From Crenarchaeota archaeon SCGC AAA471-B05 (GTDB lineage Archaea; Thermoproteota; Thermoprotei; Gearchaeales; Gearchaeaceae), in assembly GCA_000380705.1 (NCBI GenBank), contig AQYM01000009.1:1-14191 (forward strand): a stretch of 14,191 nucleotides of DNA, in the 5' to 3' direction. The notes under the pieces were generated by a model, which was not told the origin of the DNA, ran no database searches, and worked only from the letters and a program-made list of their open reading frames with translations. The position numbers were made by a program, and so were the translations under genes. Of the stretch, positions 1-6,202 are shown in pieces. Within the stretch, counting starts at the first letter, position 1. Every line of letters starts with the position of its first letter.

Positions 1-95
1 AAAAAAAGAAGGTAATTTATGGTATATTTTGACAAGGAAAAAGGATGATTAATTCACTTCTCTATGGGCAATCTAACGATATTTCCCCATTCACT
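1..95. repeat. Terminal direct repeat, left copy (circle-closing overlap)
   Basis: These 95 bases are identical to 14097-14191 at the other end, starting from a run of seven A and ending at TCACT. The copy holds the last 16 codons and stop of the GcvH-TusA gene and the last codons of the rhodanese gene. Joining the two copies gives a 14,096-bp circle in which both genes are complete. An exact end overlap of this kind is what a k-mer assembler leaves on a circular path; a tandem duplication would look the same. Confidence 0.95.
2..52 (+). CDS. 3' end of the GcvH-like/TusA-like fusion gene (second copy, partial)
   Basis: The frame encodes KKEGNLWYILTRKKDD and the stop TAA at 50-52, identical to the end of the complete gene at 13480-14148. 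It is the same gene seen again through the terminal repeat, not a separate gene. Only one base separates its stop from the stop of the rhodanese gene on the other strand. Confidence 0.9.
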   Translation, partial: KKEGNLWYILTRKKDD

Positions 96-899
96 CCATG
101 AACCATCGTAAACTTTTACGTTCTTGTATCCTAGTAATTGAGAAAGAACAAACCAAGTAAAGGAAGCTCTTTCTCCTATTCTACAATATACTATTATTTC
201 TTTATCTGGTGTTACACCTTGACTTTCATATATTTTTTTAAGCTCTTCGTAACTTTTTATTGTCCCATCTTCTTTAACTGCAATACTCCAAGGAATATTA
301 ATTGCCTTAGGAATATGTCCTCCCCTTTGACCGCCTTCATTTGGATATTCAGGTGGAGCAAGAATTTCGCCTGTAAATTCTTTAGGACTTCTAACATCTA
401 TTAATATTTTATCTACACCTACGTATGGTAAAGAAGATTTAACATAATCTAGGTATGCTCTTATCTTTTCATCTGGTTCTGAAGCTATATAATTTGTTTG
501 AGGGAAACTGGGTATTTCCTTCGTTAACGGTCTATCTTCTTCTATCCATTTCTTTCTACCCCCATTCATTAGCCTCACATCTTTATGACCATAATACTTA
601 AAAACCCAAAACGCAAAAGCTGCAAACCAATTGTTGAAATCTCCGTATAAGACAACGGTGGTATTATTGCTTATCCCCAATCTACTCATTAGTTTTTCAA
701 AGTCGCTTTTTTTTACTATATCTCTAATCAAAGGATCGTTCATATCTTTTTTCCAATCTATCAACACTGCATTTGGTACATGTCCTTGGTAATAATTTGA
801 AGGGTCATAATCTACCTCTACTATTCTTATTCTTGGATTATTTAAGTTATTTTGCACCCATTCTGTAGATACTAAAACATCAGGATTTGCATAACTCAT
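54..899 (-). CDS. Two-domain rhodanese, thiosulfate sulfurtransferase
   Basis: This 281-residue protein has the normal length for a tandem-rhodanese sulfurtransferase, which moves sulfane sulfur from a donor such as thiosulfate to a thiophilic acceptor through a cysteine persulfide. The N-terminal domain (about 8-125) is the inactive type: its loop position reads VVLYGDFNN, with Asp87 and no cysteine. The C-terminal domain (about 150-278) has IDVRSPKEF, GHIPKAINIPW and the active loop CRIGER at 239-244 (Cys239). A CRxGxR loop is typical of thiosulfate rather than mercaptopyruvate sulfurtransferases. No signal peptide is visible, so it is probably cytoplasmic. The ATG at 899 sits 21-30 nt below a TATA box, as expected for a leaderless mRNA. 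It converges on the GcvH-TusA gene across the circle junction, which suggests a shared sulfur-transfer role (inference). Confidence 0.93.
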   Translation of the reverse strand: MSYANPDVLVSTEWVQNNLNNPRIRIVEVDYDPSNYYQGHVPNAVLIDWKKDMNDPLIRDIVKKSDFEKLMSRLGISNNTTVVLYGDFNNWFAAFAFWVFKYYGHKDVRLMNGGRKKWIEEDRPLTKEIPSFPQTNYIASEPDEKIRAYLDYVKSSLPYVGVDKILIDVRSPKEFTGEILAPPEYPNEGGQRGGHIPKAINIPWSIAVKEDGTIKSYEELKKIYESQGVTPDKEIIVYCRIGERASFTWFVLSQLLGYKNVKVYDGSWSEWGNIVRLPIEK

Positions 900-919
900 A
901 ATTTTTTTTATAACTTATG

Positions 920-929
920 TTATATAAAA
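920..929 (-). promoter_or_regulatory. TATA box for the rhodanese gene
   Basis: On the minus strand this reads TTTTATATAA, 21-30 nt upstream of the rhodanese ATG. That is the right distance for an archaeal TATA box driving a leaderless transcript. An imperfect hairpin, ATAAC-TTAT-GTTAT (910-923), overlaps the expected transcription start and could be an operator. Confidence 0.6.
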
Positions 930-961
930 AATTAAACATCGATTAAAATAAAATTAAAAAC

Positions 962-1026
962 ATAACTTATTATAGGATGTTGTTGTTCTTTAAGCTTGTT
1001 TTAGATGTTTTAATTAACTGTTTTAA
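962..1026. repeat. Short repeats in the rhodanese/tes divergent promoter region
   Basis: TGTTTTA occurs three times, at 997, 1006 and 1019, all upstream of the tes TATA box. ATAACTTAT at 962-970 repeats the copy at 910-918 inside the rhodanese promoter. Such repeats could be regulator sites shared by the two divergent genes, but in AT-rich DNA they may also arise by chance. Confidence 0.3.
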
Positions 1027-1047
1027 CAGATGTAAAGTTAAAGAAGA

Positions 1048-1055
1048 TTTTTAAA
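1048..1055 (+). promoter_or_regulatory. TATA box for tes
   Basis: TTTTTAAA is centred about 27 nt upstream of the tes ATG at 1079, and no Shine-Dalgarno sequence lies in front of the start. This is the leaderless archaeal arrangement. Confidence 0.65.
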
Positions 1056-1078
1056 GCCATAAATAAAAAATATCTCAG

Positions 1079-2818
1079 ATGGCACAACTAATACAGATAA
1101 AACCAAGGAAATTAATATCTGAGAAACTTTCTCTAAGAGAAGGAGAAAGATTGATAAGATATACACAAAGCATATGTCCAGAATGTAATAGATTATTGGA
1201 GGCCATTGTTTTGGAAAGAGAAAATAAAGTATTTATGAGGAAAGTTTGTCCAGAACATGGCGAAATAGAAGAACTTTATTTTGGTTCGTATAAAATGTAT
1301 GAAAAATTTAGTGCATATTGGAAAGACGGTAAAGGAACTCTTGCTCCAAACGTCCCAATGGAAAGATGCATGTGCCCATATAACTGCGGTTTATGTAGTA
1401 ATCATCTTAGTCATTCTGGTTTAGCTAATATTATTGTAACAAATAGATGTGATTTAACATGCTGGTATTGCTTCTTTTACGTTAAAAAAGGATTGGAAGG
1501 AGCTTATGTATATGAACCTACAATTGAACAGATAGTTGAAATGGTAAGAATGTTAAAAAGTGAAAGACCGGTACCAGGAAATTCTGTACAAATAACAGGA
1601 GGAGAACCTACTTTAAGAGAAGATTTAATAGATATAATCAAAGCAATAAAAGCTGAAGGAATAGATCATATACAGTTGAATACCAACGGAATTACAATAG
1701 CTTTAAAAGGTCCAGAATATGCAATAGCATTAAGAAAGGCAGGTGTTTCAAACTTATATTTAAGTTTTGACGGGGTTACTCCAAAAACTAATCCAAAAAA
1801 CCATTGGGAAGTTCCCTACGTATTAGATGCGTGCAGAAAAGCTGGACTTGGTGTAGTACTTGTACCAACTGTTATTAAAAGTATTAACGACCATGAATTA
1901 GGATTGATAATTAGGTTTGCTCAAAGAAACATAGACATCGTAAGAGCAGTAAACTTCCAGCCTGTATCATTAACTGGAAGATTAACGAAATCTGAAAGAG
2001 AAAAATACAGAATAACAATTCCAGATTGTATAAAAAGAATTGAAGAACAAACAGAAGGAGAAATTACAGAAGAAGATTGGTTTCCAGTACCTTCATGTAC
2101 TCCTTTAAGCGACTTTATTCAATTCTTAACAAAGAAACCTAAATATGAATTATCAATTCATTTTGCATGTGGCGCAGGAACTTACGTTTTTAAAGATGAT
2201 GAAACGAAGAAATTGGTTCCTATAACAAGATTCGTAGATATAAAAGGCCTAATAGAATTTTTAGATGAAGAAGTTGAAGAAATGAAATCAGGAAGACCAA
2301 GGTTAGTTTCACTCGGAAGATTCATATTAAAGTTAAAGAGCTTCATAGATGAAAGTAAGGAACCGAAAGGATTGAAATTTGCAGAAGCTATAGCTGATAT
2401 TGTAATTAAGCATAGTTACGAAGCAGTCGGCAGATTACAATTAAAGAGTTTATTCATAGGGATGATGCATTTCCAAGATAAATATAATCAAGATGAAGAA
2501 AGATTACAGAGATGCGATATTCATTACTTAACACCAGATTTACGAATAATTCCCTTCTGTTCATTTAACGTAATACCAGAATTTTACCGCGATAGAATCC
2601 AACAGAAATTTGGAATACCAGTTGAAGAATGGGAAAGGAAAACGGGAAGGAAATTGGAAGATGGATTATACAGAGGAGTCCTAAGAAGAGGTAAACACCA
2701 TCCAAACTGTGGATGCGACTTAGCAAACTACAAAGTCACCAAGGAAGTTTTACAACCAAGCTGCGCTTGTTCAACAATTCATTCTTCAAAAATAGGAGCA
2801 GCTACTGTTTCTAACTAG
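1079..2818 (+). CDS. tes: Tetraether lipid synthase (radical SAM), GDGT-forming
   Basis: This 579-residue radical SAM protein matches the Tes family (MJ0619/MA_1486 type). Tes joins the phytanyl chain ends of two archaeal diether lipids, giving the membrane-spanning tetraethers typical of thermoacidophiles. A zinc- or iron-ribbon-like N-terminus has C33PEC and C57PEHG. It is followed by a cysteine block at 97-106 (C97MC99, then CGLC to C106) and SHSGLANIIVTNRCDLTCWYC. The SAM-cluster motif is CxxxCxxC at Cys124, Cys128 and Cys131. GGEPT at 174-178 fits the SAM-binding motif. The C-terminus adds Cys479, Cys494, Cys544/Cys546 and Cys562/Cys564, consistent with the extra Fe-S clusters of the family. 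Expression is from its own leaderless promoter, divergent from the rhodanese. The gene is complete with no sign of decay. Confidence 0.9.
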   Translation: MAQLIQIKPRKLISEKLSLREGERLIRYTQSICPECNRLLEAIVLERENKVFMRKVCPEHGEIEELYFGSYKMYEKFSAYWKDGKGTLAPNVPMERCMCPYNCGLCSNHLSHSGLANIIVTNRCDLTCWYCFFYVKKGLEGAYVYEPTIEQIVEMVRMLKSERPVPGNSVQITGGEPTLREDLIDIIKAIKAEGIDHIQLNTNGITIALKGPEYAIALRKAGVSNLYLSFDGVTPKTNPKNHWEVPYVLDACRKAGLGVVLVPTVIKSINDHELGLIIRFAQRNIDIVRAVNFQPVSLTGRLTKSEREKYRITIPDCIKRIEEQTEGEITEEDWFPVPSCTPLSDFIQFLTKKPKYELSIHFACGAGTYVFKDDETKKLVPITRFVDIKGLIEFLDEEVEEMKSGRPRLVSLGRFILKLKSFIDESKEPKGLKFAEAIADIVIKHSYEAVGRLQLKSLFIGMMHFQDKYNQDEERLQRCDIHYLTPDLRIIPFCSFNVIPEFYRDRIQQKFGIPVEEWERKTGRKLEDGLYRGVLRRGKHHPNCGCDLANYKVTKEVLQPSCACSTIHSSKIGAATVSN

Positions 2819-2835
2819 ATATTTAATTTTATAGC

Positions 2836-2843
2836 CTTTTTTT
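2836..2843 (+). terminator. T-run after tes, possible terminator
   Basis: A run of T residues follows the tes stop codon by about 20 nt. Archaeal RNA polymerase terminates at such runs without needing a hairpin. The run also lies 10-17 nt upstream of the next ATG, so it could instead be part of that gene's promoter region. Confidence 0.35.
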
Positions 2844-2852
2844 AATTTCTTT

Positions 2853-3938
2853 ATGATACGATTAGGTTATATTATCGAAGGAGGATTTAAAGGTGAAATT
2901 TATGAAGTTGATCCAAAAATATTAACAAGACATGTTTGCATATTTGGAATAACAGGCTCAGGAAAATCAACTACTTTAAAAATATTGAGTTATGAAATAA
3001 GTAAACTGAATATACCATGCTTAATATTGGATAGAACAGGAGAATTTGGCAATAGTTTACCTAAACTTTTGGACAACACGTATACTTATATTCCAAGCGT
3101 AAATTTCTCTCTTTCCCCCTTTTATATTTGGGAAAACTATGAAATAGAAGAAAGGGTACAAAATGAAGTTTTTTTATTAAATGAGTATTGTAAAATAACT
3201 TGGAAAGATCAATTCAGTCCTTTACAAACAAGGATTCTTATAGATTCTTTACAAGAATTGCATGAAAAAGAAGAAAAAATAAACTTTGATGTTTTACTAA
3301 AAAAAGTTGCTGAATATTCGAATAAAAAAGGCATAATATGGAAAGAAGCCTATGAAGCAATAATTTCTAGGTTTTTTATATTCAAAATAGGTAAGTTTAA
3401 AAAAGCCTTTGAAAATGCAGATTTTAACGAGTTTTACGAAGCTTTAACAAAGACAGGAATCCATATAATAGATTTGTCAATATTTGAATATGAAAGCATA
3501 AAGAATATGTTCAGTTTAGTTTTGTTAAATCTTTTAAATTTATTTTCAAGGAAAAACGAAATAACAAATAAACCCAAACTGGTTATTATGATAGATGAGG
3601 CTCAAAATATTGCCTCAAAAGAAAATGAAAACGGTATACTGGAAAAAATGTTCATGGAATTAAGAAAATACGGTTTAGGTATAATATTAGCATGCCAAAG
3701 ACCCTCTATAATTAACCAAAATATTCTAGCTAATTCATGTTGCTTAATTTTACACCAAATACTTAATTCTTATGACGTTAATTATCTTAAAAATTTCTCC
3801 ATAATTTCAAGTAGTGAAATAGAAAATGCACTTTACTCTATTAATGAAGGAGAAGCTGTGGTAAAAACGATAAAGGATAAAAGAGAAAGATTGGTAAAAA
3901 TAGGTCTTAACGAGCATGAGTTCTTAATATCCTATTAG
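2853..3938 (+). CDS. HerA/DUF87-type P-loop ATPase, short form
   Basis: This 361-residue ATPase belongs to the HerA-FtsK superfamily. Walker A is GITGSGKST at 32-40. DRTGEF follows at 60-65, in the position of the DPHGEY-like motif of HerA. Walker B is LVIMIDEAQN at 243-252, and RKYGLG (271-276) and ILACQRPS (278-285) match the arginine-finger and sensor regions. The Walker A motif starts at residue 32, so the roughly 100-residue HAS barrel that precedes it in HerA is absent, and no NurA nuclease gene is next to it. Family members pump or translocate DNA or remodel complexes. The substrate here is unknown, and a role in DNA processing or in partition of this circle would be speculation. It starts 34 nt after tes. 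Confidence 0.75.
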   Translation: MIRLGYIIEGGFKGEIYEVDPKILTRHVCIFGITGSGKSTTLKILSYEISKLNIPCLILDRTGEFGNSLPKLLDNTYTYIPSVNFSLSPFYIWENYEIEERVQNEVFLLNEYCKITWKDQFSPLQTRILIDSLQELHEKEEKINFDVLLKKVAEYSNKKGIIWKEAYEAIISRFFIFKIGKFKKAFENADFNEFYEALTKTGIHIIDLSIFEYESIKNMFSLVLLNLLNLFSRKNEITNKPKLVIMIDEAQNIASKENENGILEKMFMELRKYGLGIILACQRPSIINQNILANSCCLILHQILNSYDVNYLKNFSIISSSEIENALYSINEGEAVVKTIKDKRERLVKIGLNEHEFLISY

Positions 3939-3980
3939 TTTTCCCAAAAATTATGTCAATTTAATTGGAGAAGGAATGTT

Positions 3981-3994
3981 ATTAAAAATTTTAA
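3981..3994 (+). promoter_or_regulatory. TATA-like element for the 4018-4812 gene pair
   Basis: ATTAAAAATTTTAA lies about 24-37 nt upstream of the ATG at 4018, the usual spacing for a leaderless archaeal gene. The 79-nt gap after the ATPase gene therefore probably starts a new transcript. Confidence 0.45.
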
Positions 3995-4017
3995 CCAATT
4001 ATTAAATTAAATATTAA

Positions 4018-4539
4018 ATGGAAACTTACTTTGAAAACATAGTAATTTATGTTGATAAATATAAAGTAAAGGAAGATGAAATGATAAAAATTGGGATTTT
4101 TGCTAAAGTTAAAGGTAAGCTTAGGGAAATATTTTTACCTGAAATATGGGAAAAAGCCTATGATAACGGTGAAAGAAGATTTATGCTTAGATATTATGTT
4201 GAAATATATAAAAAAGGAAGATTGTCCAAAAGTTTAATTTTGGAAGATAAAATAGTAAGAAAAGCAACTTTCTTTTGGACACGTAATCCTACTTTAAAAA
4301 ATAGAATATGGGTAATGTTTGTATCTGAGGAAAAAAAGCCTTATCTTCCTTCAGATCCTGAAGAAATTAAAGAAAAATTATTTGGAATAGAGAAGGAATA
4401 TTTAATTGACGCTTCAAAATTGGGTAAAGGAAATCATGAAATATTTGCTATAATTAAAGCAAAATGGGGGAATTATGATTTTATAAAAAAAGGAGCAATT
4501 AAGGCTAAAAGTAATAAAGTAAAAGTTGAATGTTATTAA
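4018..4539 (+). CDS. Uncharacterised 173-residue protein
   Basis: I do not recognise this family. The protein is soluble, charged and predicted mostly beta, with alternating hydrophobic stretches (FENIVIYVD, MIKIGIFAKVKG, IWVMFVSEE, IFAIIKAKWG). No membrane segment, signal peptide, zinc ligand set or nucleotide-binding motif is seen. It contains one cysteine, at position 172. A single Ig-like or other beta-sandwich fold is possible but unproven. The stop codon TAA is followed immediately by the ATG of the next gene, so the two are almost certainly co-transcribed. Codon use looks like that of its neighbours. Confidence 0.7.
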   Translation: METYFENIVIYVDKYKVKEDEMIKIGIFAKVKGKLREIFLPEIWEKAYDNGERRFMLRYYVEIYKKGRLSKSLILEDKIVRKATFFWTRNPTLKNRIWVMFVSEEKKPYLPSDPEEIKEKLFGIEKEYLIDASKLGKGNHEIFAIIKAKWGNYDFIKKGAIKAKSNKVKVECY

Positions 4540-4812
4540 ATGACTAAGAAAAAAATCGAAGCAGTTTTTGGTAACGATTATGCTATAGAAAAAGCTGAAG
4601 AAAAATTAAAAGCTGAGGGGTTCATTTTCAAAAGAAAAATTCCTATAAGACTTGAGATTTTTGTTAATAATAAAGAAGAAATAGAAAGAGCTATAAAAAT
4701 CGTTAGAGAAAATTTCGGTTATGTTGAAGAAATAGAGACGTTAAGAAAAAAAATTATCAGAAAAATTATTTCGCCCTTTAAATCTTTAATATTCCCTAAG
4801 AAAAAGAAATGA
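4540..4812 (+). CDS. Uncharacterised small basic protein (90 residues)
   Basis: This small lysine-rich protein was not recognised. Its visible pattern is beta-alpha-beta-alpha: KIEAVFGN, then helix YAIEKAEEKLKAEG, then strand IRLEIFVNN, then helix KEEIERAIKIVRENFG. This suggests a compact ferredoxin-like alpha/beta fold. The C-terminal tail from about residue 68 is strongly basic (RKKIIRKIISPFKSLIF, then KKKK) and amphipathic, which could bind nucleic acid or a membrane surface. It starts directly after the stop of the 173-residue gene with no spacer, so it is probably translated by re-initiation and works with that protein. Confidence 0.65.
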   Translation: MTKKKIEAVFGNDYAIEKAEEKLKAEGFIFKRKIPIRLEIFVNNKEEIERAIKIVRENFGYVEEIETLRKKIIRKIISPFKSLIFPKKKK

Positions 4813-4853
4813 TTTGATTTTTTAGGAATAGCTGGTTTTCAATCTTTTGTAAA

Positions 4854-4970
4854 TTAAGGTTCAACTTCGACTATCATTTCGCATTTTGTGCAAAAAGGAT
4901 ATTCATTGAAAGGGGATACAGGATCTTTTATAAAGATCCTTATTTCTGAACCGCAATATTTACATCGCAT
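4854..4970 (-). CDS. Mini zinc-ribbon protein (38 residues)
   Basis: The minus strand encodes a 38-residue protein from ATG at 4970 to TAA at 4854. It begins MRCKYCGSE and contains FCTKCEM near the end. The two CxxC pairs (Cys3/Cys6 and Cys29/Cys32) are separated by 22 residues, the classical layout of a small zinc ribbon. Such proteins bind nucleic acid or act as subunits of larger complexes; the function here is unknown. A TATA-like stretch, TTATAAATATATTTAA on the minus strand (about 4986-5001), lies at leaderless distance and overlaps the end of thiL. The gene is easy to miss because of its size, but the cysteine spacing and promoter support it. Confidence 0.65.
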   Translation of the reverse strand: MRCKYCGSEIRIFIKDPVSPFNEYPFCTKCEMIVEVEP

Positions 4971-4999
4971 TTTTTGATATTACACTAAATTAAATATAT

Positions 5000-5980
5000 T
5001 TATAACCATTTTTTAAAATGTTCCCAACCCCTATTTTCTATGATAAAACTTCTCTTTCCGTCATCATAAATCAACTTTTTTTCCTTTGTTACTTTACCTA
5101 TAACATTAAATTCGCATCCTAAGCTTGTTAAAATATTTCTGATGTCTTCCAAATATTTTTCCTCAAAACAAAACAAAATTTCATATTCTTCCCCTCCTTT
5201 ATACAAAGAAAGTTCCAAAGGATCTAAATTATTCATTTCACAAAATTCATAAACCTTTTCATGTATTGGAATATTGAATATTTTTGCTCCCAATCCATTT
5301 AATTCACATAATTGATTTAAAGAAATTGCCAAGCCATCGCTTATATCCATACAACAATTTAAAAAGGAAGAAATCATTAAAGCTTCTTTTATTCTTCCCT
5401 TAGGTTTAAATAAATTTGCTAAAGATAGATCCTTGATGGTTTCATCACTTTTGATTTTTTTAAACAATATTTCGTAGGCAATCGAATTTAAACCAAACTT
5501 CCCAGTAACTCCTACCAAGTCTCCTACTTTAGCTCCCTTCCTTTTTACTATCCTTTTTGTTATACCAAAGGTAAAACCTGCAATGCTTAGTTCATTTGAA
5601 CTCGAAGTATCTCCTCCTAAATATATTACATCATTTTCTTTACATGCATCACAAATTCCCTTTACCATTTTTTCAAAATTATCTAAATTAATCTTATTTG
5701 GAATTGAAAAAGAAAAAAGTATGCCTAAAGGTTTTGCACCCTTACATGCTACATCTGATAAGTTTGATATCACTGCTTTCCAACCAAAGTTATAAAATCC
5801 CATTTCTTCAACAAAATCTGTTGATTCATTTAAAACATCTGTATGAAGCACTAAATAATCTGAAGAAGGAAGTTTTACAAAAACCGAATCATCAAAATCA
5901 GGTTTGAAATCTAATCTTTTTTCTATTATATTATGAATAATTTCAATTACTTTCCTTTCACCCAATTCAGATAACATCAT
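5000..5980 (-). CDS. thiL: Thiamine-monophosphate kinase
   Basis: ThiL phosphorylates thiamine monophosphate with ATP to give thiamine diphosphate, the last step of cofactor synthesis, in the cytoplasm. The 326-residue length is normal. Family motifs appear in order: LSELGERK near the N-terminus, DDSV at 30-33, HTDVL around Asp48, the ISNLSDVACKGAKP segment (71-84, Asp76), GGDT at 122-125, GVTGKFG at 157-163, MDISDG at 211-216 and KGGEEYEILF at 261-270. These aspartates bind the magnesium ions and phosphates. The frame begins with two consecutive ATG codons; either could be the start. Only 40 bp separate it from the divergent tRNA-Thr gene, so their promoters overlap. No other thiamine gene is present. 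Confidence 0.93.
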   Translation of the reverse strand: MMLSELGERKVIEIIHNIIEKRLDFKPDFDDSVFVKLPSSDYLVLHTDVLNESTDFVEEMGFYNFGWKAVISNLSDVACKGAKPLGILFSFSIPNKINLDNFEKMVKGICDACKENDVIYLGGDTSSSNELSIAGFTFGITKRIVKRKGAKVGDLVGVTGKFGLNSIAYEILFKKIKSDETIKDLSLANLFKPKGRIKEALMISSFLNCCMDISDGLAISLNQLCELNGLGAKIFNIPIHEKVYEFCEMNNLDPLELSLYKGGEEYEILFCFEEKYLEDIRNILTSLGCEFNVIGKVTKEKKLIYDDGKRSFIIENRGWEHFKKWL

Positions 5981-6020
5981 AAAAACTAAAATTTTTCATT
6001 AATATAATAATTATTTGAAA

Positions 6021-6106
6021 GCCCCAGTAGCATAGCCTGGTAATGCGCTTGCCTCGTAAATAAATCGAGAAAGCAAGAGATCGCGGGTTCAAATCCCGCC
6101 TGGGGC
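6021..6106 (+). tRNA. tRNA-Thr (anticodon CGT) with a 13-nt intron
   Basis: The acceptor stem GCCCCAG pairs with CTGGGGC at the 3' end. The D arm is at 6030-6046, the anticodon stem CTTGC/GCAAG at 6048-6052 and 6073-6077, and the T arm GCGGG-TTCAAAT-CCCGC at 6083-6099. The anticodon CGT is at 6055-6057. The loop is 20 nt instead of 7. Removing 6059-6071 leaves a normal loop (CTCGTA plus A) and a 73-nt tRNA. CCA is not encoded. Confidence 0.93.
6059..6071 (+). other. tRNA-Thr intron at position 37/38
   Basis: The 13-nt insert AATAAATCGAGAA sits after A37. CTCG (6053-6056) pairs with CGAG (6066-6069) to form the central 4-bp helix. AAA (6070-6072) is the 3' bulge and TAA (6057-6059) serves as the 5' bulge, although the inner helix is missing and replaced by a short loop. 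This is a reduced bulge-helix-bulge recognised by archaeal splicing endonuclease. Confidence 0.85.
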
Positions 6107-6163
6107 TTTCATTGTTAAATGGAAAAATTTCGATTATTATAACTTCGCTCATTATAACAATAG

Positions 6164-6175
6164 TTATATTTATAT
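6164..6175 (+). promoter_or_regulatory. TATA box for the suf operon
   Basis: TTATATTTATAT lies 28-39 nt upstream of the sufC ATG. A Shine-Dalgarno-like AAAGGAG (6194-6200) sits just before the start, so the transcript probably carries a short leader. Confidence 0.5.
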
Positions 6176-6202
6176 TTTGGTTGGAATACTATTAAAGGAG
6201 TA

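Noticed and set aside
138..404. Plus-strand open frame within the rhodanese gene
   Set aside because: It is antisense to a clear rhodanese and is rich in Phe/Tyr/Ser as expected from the complement of Lys/Glu-rich coding DNA.
2401..2430. Short likeness between tes (IKHSYEA) and minus-strand sequence near 11500-11520
   Set aside because: Only about seven codons match, with no flanking similarity. A chance match is the simplest explanation, so it was not called as a duplicated tes fragment.
3976..4005. Nine-codon frame with a GGAG-like site before the 4018 gene
   Set aside because: It is too short to support as a leader peptide, and the same bases form the probable TATA element of the downstream gene.
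5583..5907. Two plus-strand open frames inside thiL
   Set aside because: They are antisense shadows of a well-supported thiL, with no start signals or recognisable motifs.
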